Positions 34,750-43,248 of a DNA stretch of 64,000 nucleotides are shown piece by piece. The notes under the pieces were generated by a model. The model saw only the letters and a list, made by a program, of their open reading frames with translations, had not been told where the DNA came from and ran no database searches. The DNA comes from an uncultured Lachnospiraceae bacterium (lineage in GTDB: Bacteria; Bacillota; Clostridia; Lachnospirales; Lachnospiraceae): NCBI GenBank assembly GCA_910586615.1, contig CAJUJP010000011.1, positions 1 to 64,000 on the forward strand, given 5' to 3'. Position 1 is the stretch's first letter, and each line of letters opens with the position of its first letter. The position numbers and the translations under genes were made by a program.

Positions 34750-35583
34750 ATGAGTGAACAGGAATCTATGCGTAACAGACCTGTCGGAGTCTTTGACTCA
34801 GGCGTGGGAGGCCTGACTGTGGCCAGGGAGATCATGCGTCAGCTTCCCAATGAACGGATCGTATATTTCGGGGATACGGCAAGGGTTCCTTACGGCAGTA
34901 AGTCCCCGGAAACGATTACGAAATTTTCCAGACAGATCGCACGTTTTCTGCAGACACAGGAAGTCAAGGCAATCGTGGTTGCCTGTAACAGTGTAAGTGC
35001 CTGTGCCATGGATGTGCTGGAAAAAGAGATCGACCTGCCTATCGTGGATGTGGTGAAGCCCGGCGCAAGGACTGCGATCGAGGCCACAAAGAATGACAGA
35101 ATCGGGGTAATTGCCACGGAAGCCACGATCGGAAGCGGTATATACAGCCGGTACATAAAAGAAAATAATTCTGATGCCATGGTACTGAGCAAAGCATGTC
35201 CTCTTTTTGTACCGCTGGTGGAGGAAGGTCTGTGGGAAGACCCGGTGACGGACGAGATTGCAGGTCGATATCTGGGGGAGCTGATCGACGTAGGAATCGA
35301 CACGCTGATATTGGGATGTACCCATTATCCTATTATACGGTCCACCATCGGCCGGATCATGGGAGAGGGTGTGACACTGGTGAATCCGGCCTATGAAACA
35401 GCCCGCGAACTGAAACGGATTCTGCAGGAAAAAGGATTGGAAAGCGAACACAGGCCGGGGCTGGGAACCGAACTATACCGCTTTTTTGTAAGTGATGCGG
35501 CGGATAAATTTCAGAAATTTGCAAATTCCATCCTGACTTACGGTATTTTATCAGCAAAGGTGATAAATATCGACGAATATTAG
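34750..35583 (+). CDS. murI: Glutamate racemase
   Basis: The 277-residue enzyme has the family opening PVGVFDSGVGGLTVAREIMR (about 10-29) and PYGSKS. The two catalytic cysteines lie in VACNSVSA (near residue 79) and LGCTHYPII (near 189). It interconverts L- and D-glutamate, providing D-Glu for peptidoglycan in the cytoplasm. The length is normal. It lies between the single-pass membrane protein and the DUF1934 gene, with short gaps, suggesting one transcript. Confidence 0.95.
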   Translation: MSEQESMRNRPVGVFDSGVGGLTVAREIMRQLPNERIVYFGDTARVPYGSKSPETITKFSRQIARFLQTQEVKAIVVACNSVSACAMDVLEKEIDLPIVDVVKPGARTAIEATKNDRIGVIATEATIGSGIYSRYIKENNSDAMVLSKACPLFVPLVEEGLWEDPVTDEIAGRYLGELIDVGIDTLILGCTHYPIIRSTIGRIMGEGVTLVNPAYETARELKRILQEKGLESEHRPGLGTELYRFFVSDAADKFQKFANSILTYGILSAKVINIDEY

Positions 35584-35630
35584 ATTAATTGGATTGAAAA
35601 ATCAGTTGAAAGAAAGGCATGGTTTTCAAT

Positions 35631-36080
35631 ATGACAAAGGAAGTATTGCTGACGCTTAGCGGGCTGCAGTTTGATCAGCGTGAGGAGGATGCCGGCCAGG
35701 TGGAGGTGGTCACTGTAGGCGACTATTATAAGAGAAACGGAAAACATTATGTGGTGTATGAAGAGATCACAGAGGGCTTCAGCCAGCCCACCAAGAACAG
35801 GTTGAAATTCAGTGAACATATGCTGGAATTATCCAGAAACGGTCTGGTTAACGTACATATGGTTTTTCAGGAAAACAGGAAGAACCTCACCAATTATAAT
35901 ACGCCCTTCGGCCAGATTCTGATCGGAATCGACACGAAGAAGATACAGGTCAATGAAAAAGAAGATGACATTGTTGTGGAAGTGGACTATTCCCTGGACG
36001 TAAACTATGAGTTTCTGTCAGACTGCCACATCAAGATCGCTATCTGCTCAAAAGAAAACAGCAGCTTTTCCCTGAATTAA
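35631..36080 (+). CDS. DUF1934 (YwiB-like) lipocalin-fold protein
   Basis: I prefer the ATG at 35631 (MTKEVLLTLSGLQ, the usual family start); the in-frame ATG at 35619 lies within GAAAGGCATGGTT and is only one base from the AAGG. The 149-residue protein is all beta-strand in pattern, with GKHYVVYEE and the C-terminal DVNYEFLSDCHIKIAI. YwiB-like proteins are small cytoplasmic barrels of unknown function, often near murI or argS. The sequence TTGGATTGAAAAATCA upstream is a half copy of the GATTGAAAAATC repeat. Confidence 0.8.
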   Translation: MTKEVLLTLSGLQFDQREEDAGQVEVVTVGDYYKRNGKHYVVYEEITEGFSQPTKNRLKFSEHMLELSRNGLVNVHMVFQENRKNLTNYNTPFGQILIGIDTKKIQVNEKEDDIVVEVDYSLDVNYEFLSDCHIKIAICSKENSSFSLN

Positions 36081-36144
36081 GATTCCAGCCACCGATATTA
36101 CAGCCGGGATCTGTACGGGAATAAACTGCTGTATGGGTTCGTCT

Positions 36145-36245
36145 GTTCCGGATATACAAGTTCACGAAGCAAACCTCGTAAAGTTATTTGCATGTTCCGG
36201 ATATACAAGTTTACGAAGCAAATCTCGTAAAGTTATTTGCGAAGC
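36145..36245 (+). repeat. Two tandem GCGAAGC-type palindromic elements
   Basis: GTTCCGGATATACAAGTT(C/T)ACGAAGCAAA(C/T)CTCGTAAAGTTATTTGC occurs at 36145-36191 and 36194-36240, so the two units are nearly identical. The second unit runs into the convergent gene: the TTA at 36233-36235 is that gene's stop codon. The head of the unit (GGATATACAAG) differs from other copies in the window, but the hairpin core and the CTCGTAAAGTTATTTGCGAAGC tail are shared. Confidence 0.8.
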
Positions 36246-36712
36246 GGCTTTGCACCGGCCTTTTCCTGGGCACGTTCAACAAGCTGCTTGAATTTACTCT
36301 TTTTCTTCTGCTCCTTGACGATGGGCTTGCCGTGGAGACCTTTCACATCTGTGATGTAGATACCGCTGACTACTGCCTTTACTTCTTTCTTGACAGGCAC
36401 GGAGTCGAAAATCTTTTCTTCACAGATCAGCGACATGATCTGCGGGCCGACCTTCGCTTTGACAACGGGAAGCTTGGAGCCGCGCAGCCACTTCGGCGTC
36501 TGTTCAAGAACCATCTGTGGAAGCCCGGCATCCTTAATTTTCATACGCTTCTTGTCTATGATCAGCATGGAGACGGTCTGTTTCATGGCATCAATCTGTG
36601 CCTGCTGCTCTTCCTGCTTCTTCTGAGCCTTCCTTCCGACAAAATATAATGCAACTACTGCAATGATTAAAACAGCCAGAATAACTAACAGGACAATTGT
36701 TAATGTACTCAT
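36233..36712 (-). CDS. Hypothetical membrane-anchored protein
   Basis: I chose the start at 36712 with GGAGGTGG just upstream; the longer frame to 36730 begins within the ribosome site region. The 159-residue product has one N-terminal helix (STLTIVLLVILAVLIIAVVA, residues 2-21), a short coiled coil (KAQKKQEEQQAQIDAMKQT), then a basic domain with KRMKIKDAGLPQMVLEQTPK. It would face the cytoplasm. The family is common in Lachnospiraceae but I cannot name it. The last codons and stop lie in the palindromic repeat. Confidence 0.7.
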   Translation of the reverse strand: MSTLTIVLLVILAVLIIAVVALYFVGRKAQKKQEEQQAQIDAMKQTVSMLIIDKKRMKIKDAGLPQMVLEQTPKWLRGSKLPVVKAKVGPQIMSLICEEKIFDSVPVKKEVKAVVSGIYITDVKGLHGKPIVKEQKKKSKFKQLVERAQEKAGAKPLRK

Positions 36713-36749
36713 GGGACCACCTCCGAACAAACTTAATTACACGCAAGAA

Positions 36750-37853
36750 TCATTTTAACATTGATTCCTGCATTAAGCAAGGAGATTTCCGAAATTCTTT
36801 CGCCAGCAGAAACAGTCCGAAGAGGATTCCGTTTATCAGAAGCGCCGCCGGGATCATTCCCCATGTCACCTGCTGGTTCTGCAGAACATCCGCCGAGTAA
36901 TCGCTGACCATTACAGGCCCCAGGTTGTTATTCAGAAAATGCAGTATTACGGGCACCCAGATGTTGCCTGTTTTCATATAGGCCCATGCAAAAAAGATGC
37001 CCAGTGTCACGCAGGTAATGATCTGCGATATGGTCATGATCAGTCCTCTGTCCGGTGTTGTATAGAAAAAAAAGTCCAGAAAGACATGCCATATGCCCCA
37101 CGCCACGCCAAGAAGCAGTACACCGCCGCGCAGACCGAAGCGTTTCTGCATAATAGGCTGCAGATAATACCGCCAGCCGTATTCCTCACCGAAAAATGGT
37201 GCAAAGGCCATAAAAAAATTAAGCGGCGTGACGAGCAGATAGACCCACGTTGCAGGATCCTGCACAATCGCAAGTACAACATCTGACTGTCCGTCTGCGA
37301 GATACGCGAGAACCGCACGGCCGAAATACAACGCGAGGAAGACGAGAATGCAGATAAGGGATGCCTTCCCCTTCTGCCAGCGTAGTCCGTAAGCCGCCCG
37401 CCGATTTTTGCCGGAAATGAGCAGAGTGATCCAGCACAGGATCGTACCGCCGATCAGCAGATACTGGCTGAGCATTGACCAGAGGGGTATGGACAGGCCG
37501 TTTAAGTCCAGCGTTTGTCCGGGCATTGCTATGGCACACACCGCACACAGAAGCATGACAACGGTTACGAACAGAAAGCAGATATAAAAACATTTTGGCA
37601 TCAGACTGTCTTTCCGGCGGGTGACCAGGTAAGCCAGCATCACGCCGGCTGCAGGATAGAACATCTGAGCGTTGGGAAAAGCGCCTAAATCCGCCGATAT
37701 GGTATTGCCATACCAGGTCAGAAGCCCCATTGCATAAGTCACGCCGTAAGCGATCAGTAGAAAAAGCAGGAGCTGTTTTCTCTGTGTCGGGATATCTGCC
37801 GGAAGGGCAGAACTCTCATATTCATTTTCATTCATTTTTGTTTCTTGATTCAT
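36750..37853 (-). CDS. CPBP-family intramembrane metalloprotease
   Basis: The start at 37853 follows GGAGGT by 5 bases; the frame to 37907 lacks a site. The 367-residue protein has eight or so helices. The Abi/CPBP signatures are EEYGWR (EExxxR, near residue 227), WGIWHVFLDF (HxxxF) and ILHFLNNNL (HxxxN). In other bacteria such proteases process or protect against small peptides, including bacteriocins. It lies downstream of an AgrC/AgrA-like pair, so a part in peptide signalling is possible but inferred. An extended -10 promoter sits at 37945-37953. Confidence 0.85.
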   Translation of the reverse strand: MNQETKMNENEYESSALPADIPTQRKQLLLFLLIAYGVTYAMGLLTWYGNTISADLGAFPNAQMFYPAAGVMLAYLVTRRKDSLMPKCFYICFLFVTVVMLLCAVCAIAMPGQTLDLNGLSIPLWSMLSQYLLIGGTILCWITLLISGKNRRAAYGLRWQKGKASLICILVFLALYFGRAVLAYLADGQSDVVLAIVQDPATWVYLLVTPLNFFMAFAPFFGEEYGWRYYLQPIMQKRFGLRGGVLLLGVAWGIWHVFLDFFFYTTPDRGLIMTISQIITCVTLGIFFAWAYMKTGNIWVPVILHFLNNNLGPVMVSDYSADVLQNQQVTWGMIPAALLINGILFGLFLLAKEFRKSPCLMQESMLK

Positions 37854-37944
37854 CTTGTACCTCCATTCCGGGACGTTCCAGACAGAGACAGCCGGAAGAC
37901 TGTGCATTTCCTATCTCTTGATGCCCGAATTTCTATAGGTTTCA

Positions 37945-37953
37945 AGTATAACA
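37945..37953 (-). promoter_or_regulatory. Extended -10 promoter of the CPBP protease gene
   Basis: The minus strand reads TGTTATACT (TGn plus TATACT), about 90 bases before the chosen start. This gives the protease its own promoter despite co-orientation with the two-component genes. Confidence 0.5.
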
Positions 37954-38028
37954 CCGGGAAACTCCGGAGAGGCATAAAATGCCCCGATGGTCATTCTGAT
38001 GCCTGAATGGCAGTACTGTCAGGAGAGG

Positions 38029-38763
38029 TCAGGAGAGATCCAGAAGCCGTTTGCGCATGTTTCTGGAATAAGGACAGCGTTCGCCGTTTTTCAACAGGAT
38101 CTCATGGTTCTTTTTATCAATCTGCGCGATCTGATCCGCACGCACAAGGCAGCTTCTGTGCACCCGGATAAAATGTTCCCCCAGACGTTGTTCCAGTTCC
38201 TGTATGCTCCCGATAAAGTCCAGCCGCTCCCGTCCGGCGTGAAGTTCTATGCGGTGGGTGCTGCCTGAGGTGGTAAAATACACAATTTCATCCAGAGGAA
38301 TATGCCGTACCACATCCAGCGTTTTGACGGTGAAGTACTCCTGCTGGCCGCCCTGTTCCCGTTCTACCCGCTGCATAACGCTTTTCAGGCAGCGTGACAG
38401 ACCGGCGTACATCTGCTCAGGGTTCTGTTTGCAAAGATAGTCCAGAGCTTCCAGATGATACCGGAAGGTCTCAAAAGCAAGATCGGCAAAAGAAGTAACA
38501 TAGATCAGAAAACCTCTGGCATCGACTTTGCGGATTTCCTGTCCCAGCCGGAAACCGTCCATGGAGGAGCCCTTCAGTTCTACGTCCAGAAAGTATATGC
38601 CCTGTCTTTGGTCCTTTGCCAGACAGTCCAGAAGTTCCTCCGGGCTGCCTGTGCACAGCGCAATCTCCATATCGTAATCTTCGATTAAAATCTGTTTTTC
38701 CAGCCAAAGGCGTTCTGCATTCCGGATCTGTTCATCGTCCTCGCATAGATAGATTGGCAGCAT
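38029..38763 (-). CDS. LytTR-family response regulator (AgrA-like)
   Basis: The 244-residue regulator has a receiver with EDDEQ at the start and the phospho-acceptor in YFLDVELKG (near residue 59). The C-terminal LytTR domain (about 145-240) has YFTVKTLDVVRHIPLDEIVY, GSIQELEQRL, and HFIRVHRSCLVR. It binds direct repeats upstream of its targets in known systems. It follows the kinase gene by 12 bases. The combination is that of AgrC/AgrA quorum-sensing pairs, but no agrB or agrD gene is seen nearby. Confidence 0.88.
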   Translation of the reverse strand: MLPIYLCEDDEQIRNAERLWLEKQILIEDYDMEIALCTGSPEELLDCLAKDQRQGIYFLDVELKGSSMDGFRLGQEIRKVDARGFLIYVTSFADLAFETFRYHLEALDYLCKQNPEQMYAGLSRCLKSVMQRVEREQGGQQEYFTVKTLDVVRHIPLDEIVYFTTSGSTHRIELHAGRERLDFIGSIQELEQRLGEHFIRVHRSCLVRADQIAQIDKKNHEILLKNGERCPYSRNMRKRLLDLS

Positions 38764-38775
38764 GGTATCCTTCCT

Positions 38776-40149
38776 TTACTCCTGAATTTTCAGTTCCTGT
38801 ACAAAATATCCGTCCTGCACGGCCGTGAAGGGAAAGACAAAATCGTACTTTGCCAGTATCCGGCGGCAGTTTTCCAGTCCGATTCCGCGGCCCATTCCTT
38901 TGGTGGTATAACCGCTCCTGCCGAGACGGCCGAAATCTACCGTTCCGTATAACGTATTTTTGATCCGGAAAGTGGTACAGCCGTCCAGAGAACTGATCAT
39001 CATATGAACCCGCCCGTTTTCCCGTCCACGCACTTCGTCCATGGCATTGTCGATGAAGATTCCCAGGCATCTGCACAGGTCGGTACTGCGCATTCTCGTT
39101 TCCACGAAGGGATTTAAGACTTCCAGTTCACAATTGATCTGATCCTGCTGCATTTTCGTCAGTTTATCCAGAAACAGGCTTTTGACTTCCATCATGCGCA
39201 CATTGCCCAGCTGGTTCAGCAGCCGGATCTGTTCACCCACCTGTCTGTCGAAATCCCCGGTCATTTCCTGGATAAAGTTCTGCACGGCGTCCAGGTCGCC
39301 CTCTTTTGCCTGCAGATACATACCCGCCATCATATTTTTAAAGTCGTGGCGGAAGCCGCGCAATTCCTGCTGTATCTGCTCCATTTTCTCTATATAAATA
39401 GTCTGCTGCTGCAGACTGGCCTGTTGAGCCATGATATATTGTCTCTGCTGGCTGTCTCTTCCCACGTAGACGAAAATAAGATGGATTAACAGAAGCAGGA
39501 ACAGGGGGAGCAGCAGATAGTAACTTGTCGGAATTTCCATATAAAGTTTTCTCAGCAGCACATAATTGAAAAGAGGATAAAGCACCAGCAGGCACAGAAT
39601 GCCCTTATGAACTGTTTCCTGTTCAAGCCACAGCCTGTAAATTTTTCCCATACCTGATATATGGATTATCAGTCCGCAGAGAATCAGGAAGAGCGGATGG
39701 ATGATTAACAGCCAGAACAGATAACTCTTGCGTTGTGCCGGATCTGACAGATCATAGAACATTCCGTAGTTATACAATTCCGAGAGAAGCACTGCGTAAG
39801 AAGCCAGGATTTCCACCATCAGCGCGGCCAGACAGCAGTTTCGCGGTGACGTGCGCCATACGAAGTGCAGAAGCGGCATCAGGCATACCAGCGTAAAGTA
39901 TTCCCAGATTGAATAACCCGTATGATTCATCCAGTTCCATGCGCCGGTTATGTAACAGACTGCTCCCATTGATGATATAACAAATATATAAAGCAGACAT
40001 GCCAGAGCAGACTTGACAAGATGTGCCATTCTGCGGTCGGGAATCTGTCCCAGCAGAATGTGTGCCATCCACAGGATAAACAACATCGGGATGATCTGCG
40101 CCTGCATATTCGTGCAGACGATTTGCTGGAAATACTGCCAGTTCCTCAT
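38776..40149 (-). CDS. GHKL-type sensor histidine kinase (AgrC-like)
   Basis: The 457-residue kinase has six to seven membrane helices in its first ~220 residues, a coiled segment, and then an HPK10-type H-box LRGFRHDFKNMMAGM (His near 268). The GHKL ATP site has FIDNAMDEV and GRGIGLENCRRIL. This is the AgrC layout, in which the multi-pass part binds a peptide pheromone. GGAGG precedes the ATG. A promoter TTTACA-17-TATAAT and a perfect 7-base inverted repeat lie upstream. Confidence 0.87.
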   Translation of the reverse strand: MRNWQYFQQIVCTNMQAQIIPMLFILWMAHILLGQIPDRRMAHLVKSALACLLYIFVISSMGAVCYITGAWNWMNHTGYSIWEYFTLVCLMPLLHFVWRTSPRNCCLAALMVEILASYAVLLSELYNYGMFYDLSDPAQRKSYLFWLLIIHPLFLILCGLIIHISGMGKIYRLWLEQETVHKGILCLLVLYPLFNYVLLRKLYMEIPTSYYLLLPLFLLLLIHLIFVYVGRDSQQRQYIMAQQASLQQQTIYIEKMEQIQQELRGFRHDFKNMMAGMYLQAKEGDLDAVQNFIQEMTGDFDRQVGEQIRLLNQLGNVRMMEVKSLFLDKLTKMQQDQINCELEVLNPFVETRMRSTDLCRCLGIFIDNAMDEVRGRENGRVHMMISSLDGCTTFRIKNTLYGTVDFGRLGRSGYTTKGMGRGIGLENCRRILAKYDFVFPFTAVQDGYFVQELKIQE

Positions 40150-40176
40150 AGTAATCCTCCAACTCAGTGCCGGTAT

Positions 40177-40195
40177 TGTCTGCTGTGTGCAGACA
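40177..40195 (-). promoter_or_regulatory. Perfect inverted repeat in the AgrC-like gene leader
   Basis: TGTCTGC-tgtgt-GCAGACA is a perfect 7-base inverted repeat, 15 bases downstream of the -10 box. It could be an operator or an mRNA hairpin. Confidence 0.5.
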
Positions 40196-40210
40196 TGATG
40201 ACTCGGCTCA

Positions 40211-40239
40211 ATTATATATAATTTGCAGAAACGTGTAAA
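40211..40239 (-). promoter_or_regulatory. Promoter of the AgrC/AgrA-like pair, TTTACA-17-TATAAT
   Basis: On the minus strand, TTTACA (40234-40239) and a perfect TATAAT (40211-40216) are 17 bases apart. The kinase start lies about 60 bases downstream. Confidence 0.7.
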
Positions 40240-40322
40240 GAATAAACAGTGAAGGATATGTTACTGTTCAGACAGGACTTGGCATTTATTGCTAAGTCCG
40301 TACGAAAACGCATATATTGCAA

Positions 40323-40364
40323 GTAAAAATCCATTTGCGAAGCAAATTTTGCATGGATTTTTAC
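40323..40364. repeat. 42-base palindrome with GCGAAGC core
   Basis: GTAAAAATCCAT (40323-40334) pairs perfectly with ATGGATTTTTAC (40353-40364). Inside, TTTGCGAAGCAAA (40334-40346) forms its own hairpin. The core is identical to that of the other palindromic elements, but the outer arms are unique here. Confidence 0.8.
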
Positions 40365-40514
40365 ATGTTACTGACACAAGACCCTCTTTTAAGAAAGAAG
40401 GATATATGGTATGATAAACTGATATGGGATTTTGATGCCTGTTTTAAGCAGTATGACAGACACCGGTTTGTGTTCGCATTTCAAATTTGCAGTTATGGAA
40501 AGGCATGGTTATTT

Positions 40515-41702
40515 ATGGAAAATAAAAGAAACAATATGGGACAGGGAAAAGATGCCGCATCGGGTACGGCAGCAGTACGGGAAGGAAGGAGCACAGCACA
40601 TTCGGGACACAGAAATATTTCAGGCAGAAAACGAACAGCTTTTGCGGGATTGATCCTGACAGTCTCCATGCTGCTCACTGCCTGCGGAAATAAGGAATAC
40701 CTGAAAGATATCAAGGCGGCTGACTATGTGACGCTGGGCAATTATATGGGGATTCAGGCGTCGGCGCCGGAGCCTGTTGTGGAGGATAACCTGGTAGACA
40801 TGTATATCGAGTATTATATTCTGCCCAATCATGCCACAACGGAGAAAGTGACAGACCGGGCGGTTCAGGAAGGTGATACGGCAAATATTGATTTTACGGG
40901 CTATATTGAAGGAGAGGCTTTTGATGGCGGTACCGGCACCGGTTATGACCTGACCATCGGCTCCCATCAGTTCATTGACGGCTTTGAGGACGGACTGATC
41001 GGCGCAAACATCGGTGATACTGTGAAGCTGGACCTGGCTTTTCCGGATCCTTACGACAATAACCCTGATCTTTCCGGCGTGCCGGTGGTGTTTGAGGTGA
41101 AGGTCAACAGCATCAGCCGGACGGTGCTGCCGGAGCTTACCGATGAGTTTGTGCAGTCTCTGAATATCGAAGAATGTAAGAACGAGACGGATCTGCGGAA
41201 TTATGTGTATGACTATTTTTACCAGAATGCGGTGCAGACGTACCAGAGTACGATCGAGAACACGCTGACAGATAAGATCATGTCGGAATGTACGTTTAAG
41301 GAGCCGCCGGCGAAGATGATCGACCGGTTTACCAGAAATCTGAAGGATGCGATGAATGCCCAGGCTTCGCTGCAGAACATGACACTGGTGCAGTATATGC
41401 AGACCTATTACGGAATGGATGCGGAAGCCTATGAGGAGAAGTTTAGCGGGGATGCTTTGACGGCCGCCCAGCAGTATATCATGTTTCAGGCGATTGCGGA
41501 TGCGGAGGGACTGAATCCCGATGAGGACCAGATTCAGGAGGAGATTAGCGGCAGAGTGGAAGTTTACGGCTACGAATCCGAGGAGGCTTTCCGGGAGAGT
41601 ACAGACCTTGAACTTTTGCGGGAGCAATTGATGAGAAGGAACGTGATGGAGTTTCTGAAGGAAAACGGCAACATCGAGATGGTATCAACAATCGAGGACT
41701 GA
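40515..41702 (+). CDS. Trigger-factor-like FKBP peptidyl-prolyl isomerase, lipoprotein
   Basis: The chosen ATG at 40515 gives 395 residues. After a basic N terminus (about 38 residues) comes a hydrophobic stretch with a lipobox, SMLLTACG (Cys near 55), so it is probably exported and anchored outside. An FKBP domain follows (about 115-205; GDTANIDFTGYIEGEAFDGG, then QFIDGFEDGLIGA). The C-terminal helical region (about 215-390) is of trigger factor type. Unlike ribosomal trigger factor it lacks the ribosome-binding N domain. Likely role: folding of exported proteins. The N terminus before the signal is unusually long. Confidence 0.82.
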   Translation: MENKRNNMGQGKDAASGTAAVREGRSTAHSGHRNISGRKRTAFAGLILTVSMLLTACGNKEYLKDIKAADYVTLGNYMGIQASAPEPVVEDNLVDMYIEYYILPNHATTEKVTDRAVQEGDTANIDFTGYIEGEAFDGGTGTGYDLTIGSHQFIDGFEDGLIGANIGDTVKLDLAFPDPYDNNPDLSGVPVVFEVKVNSISRTVLPELTDEFVQSLNIEECKNETDLRNYVYDYFYQNAVQTYQSTIENTLTDKIMSECTFKEPPAKMIDRFTRNLKDAMNAQASLQNMTLVQYMQTYYGMDAEAYEEKFSGDALTAAQQYIMFQAIADAEGLNPDEDQIQEEISGRVEVYGYESEEAFRESTDLELLREQLMRRNVMEFLKENGNIEMVSTIED

Positions 41703-41752
41703 CAGCCGGACAGGCATGTAAATGAAAAGGATAGAAAAGGAGAGAAAGTAAC

Positions 41753-43153
41753 ATGGGCAGTATGAATTTGACGGACATTAAGGAGTTGTACCGGAACAGC
41801 AGCGAATACATCGACCGGGAAGTGACGGTGGGAGGCTGGGTAAGAAGTATCAGAGACTCCAAATCTTTTGGGTTTATTGTTTTGAATGATGGTACTTTTT
41901 TTGAACCTTTGCAGGTGGTTTACCATGACGGGCTTGAGAATTTTGAGGCGGTCTCAAAACTGAACGTGGGATCAGCCATTGTGGCAAAAGGCAGGATTGT
42001 TGCCACGCCCCAGGCGAAACAGGCTTTTGAGATGCAGGCGTCAGAGATTCTGGTGGAAGGGGTCTCTACAGCGGATTATCCATTGCAGAAGAAACGCCAC
42101 AGCTTTGAGTATCTCAGGACGATCTCACATTTAAGGCCGAGGACGAACACGTTTCAGGCGACTTTCCGCGTGCGCTCCCTGATTGCTTATGCGATCCATA
42201 CCTTTTTCCAGGAGAGAGGTTTTGTATATGTGCATACGCCGATTATTACGGGGAGTGACTGCGAAGGTGCAGGAGAAATGTTCCAGGTGACCACGCTGGA
42301 TCTGAACAATCTGCCCATGACGGAAGACGGGCAGGTGGATTACAGCCGGGATTTCTTCGGAAAGGCAACGAATCTGACCGTGAGCGGGCAGTTGAATGTG
42401 GAGACGTATGCTTTTGCATTTAAAAATGTATATACTTTCGGTCCCACATTCCGGGCGGAGAATTCCAATACCACAAGACATGCGGCAGAATTCTGGATGA
42501 TCGAGCCGGAGATTGCATTTGCGGATCTGACCGATGACATGATGCTGGCCGAGGCCATGCTCAAACATGTGATCCGCTATGTGCTGGAGAACGCGCCGGA
42601 GGAGATGAACTTCTTTAATCAGTTTGTGGACAAAGGACTGATTGAGCGGCTGAATCATGTGCTGAATTCAGATTTTGCCCATGTGACCTATACGGATGCG
42701 ATCAGCATTCTGGAAAAGCATAACGACGAATTTGAGTATAAGGTATCCTGGGGCTGTGATCTGCAGACCGAGCATGAGAGATATCTGACGGAACAGGAAT
42801 TCAAGCGTCCGGTTTTTGTGACGGATTATCCGAAGGAGATCAAGGCTTTCTATATGAAGCTGAATGAGGATGGCAAGACCGTGGCGGCCATGGACTGTCT
42901 TGTGCCGGGAATCGGTGAGATCATCGGCGGAAGCCAGAGAGAGGACGATCTGGAAGTATTAGAGAAGAGAATGGCGGAGATGGGGCTGAATAAGGAGGAT
43001 TATGAGTTCTATCTTGACTTGAGAAAATACGGTTCCGTGCGTCATGCGGGCTTTGGCCTGGGCTTTGAGCGGTGTGTGATGTATCTGACCGGCATGGGCA
43101 ACATCAGAGATGTGGTTCCGTTCCCGAGAACCGTGAACAACTGTGAACTGTAG
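41753..43153 (+). CDS. asnS: Asparaginyl-tRNA synthetase
   Basis: The 466-residue enzyme has the usual AsnRS size. An N-terminal OB fold (about 15-110, with VGGWVRSIRDSKSFGFIVLN) is followed by the class II core: motif 1 around FFQERGFVYVHTPIIT, motif 2 FRAENSNTTRHAAEFWMIEP and motif 3 GFGLGFERCVMYLTG. It charges tRNA-Asn with asparagine in the cytoplasm. GGAGAGAAAG precedes the ATG. It lies 50 bases after the trigger-factor-like gene. Confidence 0.96.
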   Translation: MGSMNLTDIKELYRNSSEYIDREVTVGGWVRSIRDSKSFGFIVLNDGTFFEPLQVVYHDGLENFEAVSKLNVGSAIVAKGRIVATPQAKQAFEMQASEILVEGVSTADYPLQKKRHSFEYLRTISHLRPRTNTFQATFRVRSLIAYAIHTFFQERGFVYVHTPIITGSDCEGAGEMFQVTTLDLNNLPMTEDGQVDYSRDFFGKATNLTVSGQLNVETYAFAFKNVYTFGPTFRAENSNTTRHAAEFWMIEPEIAFADLTDDMMLAEAMLKHVIRYVLENAPEEMNFFNQFVDKGLIERLNHVLNSDFAHVTYTDAISILEKHNDEFEYKVSWGCDLQTEHERYLTEQEFKRPVFVTDYPKEIKAFYMKLNEDGKTVAAMDCLVPGIGEIIGGSQREDDLEVLEKRMAEMGLNKEDYEFYLDLRKYGSVRHAGFGLGFERCVMYLTGMGNIRDVVPFPRTVNNCEL

Positions 43154-43248
43154 ATGTGGTACAGCAGCATGGCTGTTAAGCGTTCTGCGTGTCAGCAAAG
43201 GTACAGTATGAACAGTAAGTATCTTTCCTGACTGCGCAGAGGTATGAA

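Larger units (their letters stand above)
40150..40514. other. Intergenic region with divergent promoter and long palindrome
   Basis: The 365-base gap contains the kinase-gene promoter and inverted repeat (40177-40239), a 42-base palindrome (40323-40364), and the leader of the trigger-factor-like gene with the GAAAGGCATGGTT motif (40498-40510). Frames that extend the downstream gene to 40317 run through the palindrome and have no ribosome site. Confidence 0.6.

Noticed and set aside
40317..40514. 66-codon upstream extension of the trigger-factor-like gene
   Set aside because: It covers the 42-base palindrome and leader; a better start lies at 40515.
40620..41627. 335-codon minus-strand frame opposite the trigger-factor-like gene
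   Set aside because: Shadow frame rich in His, Ile and Arg, with no ribosome site, opposite a clear FKBP gene.
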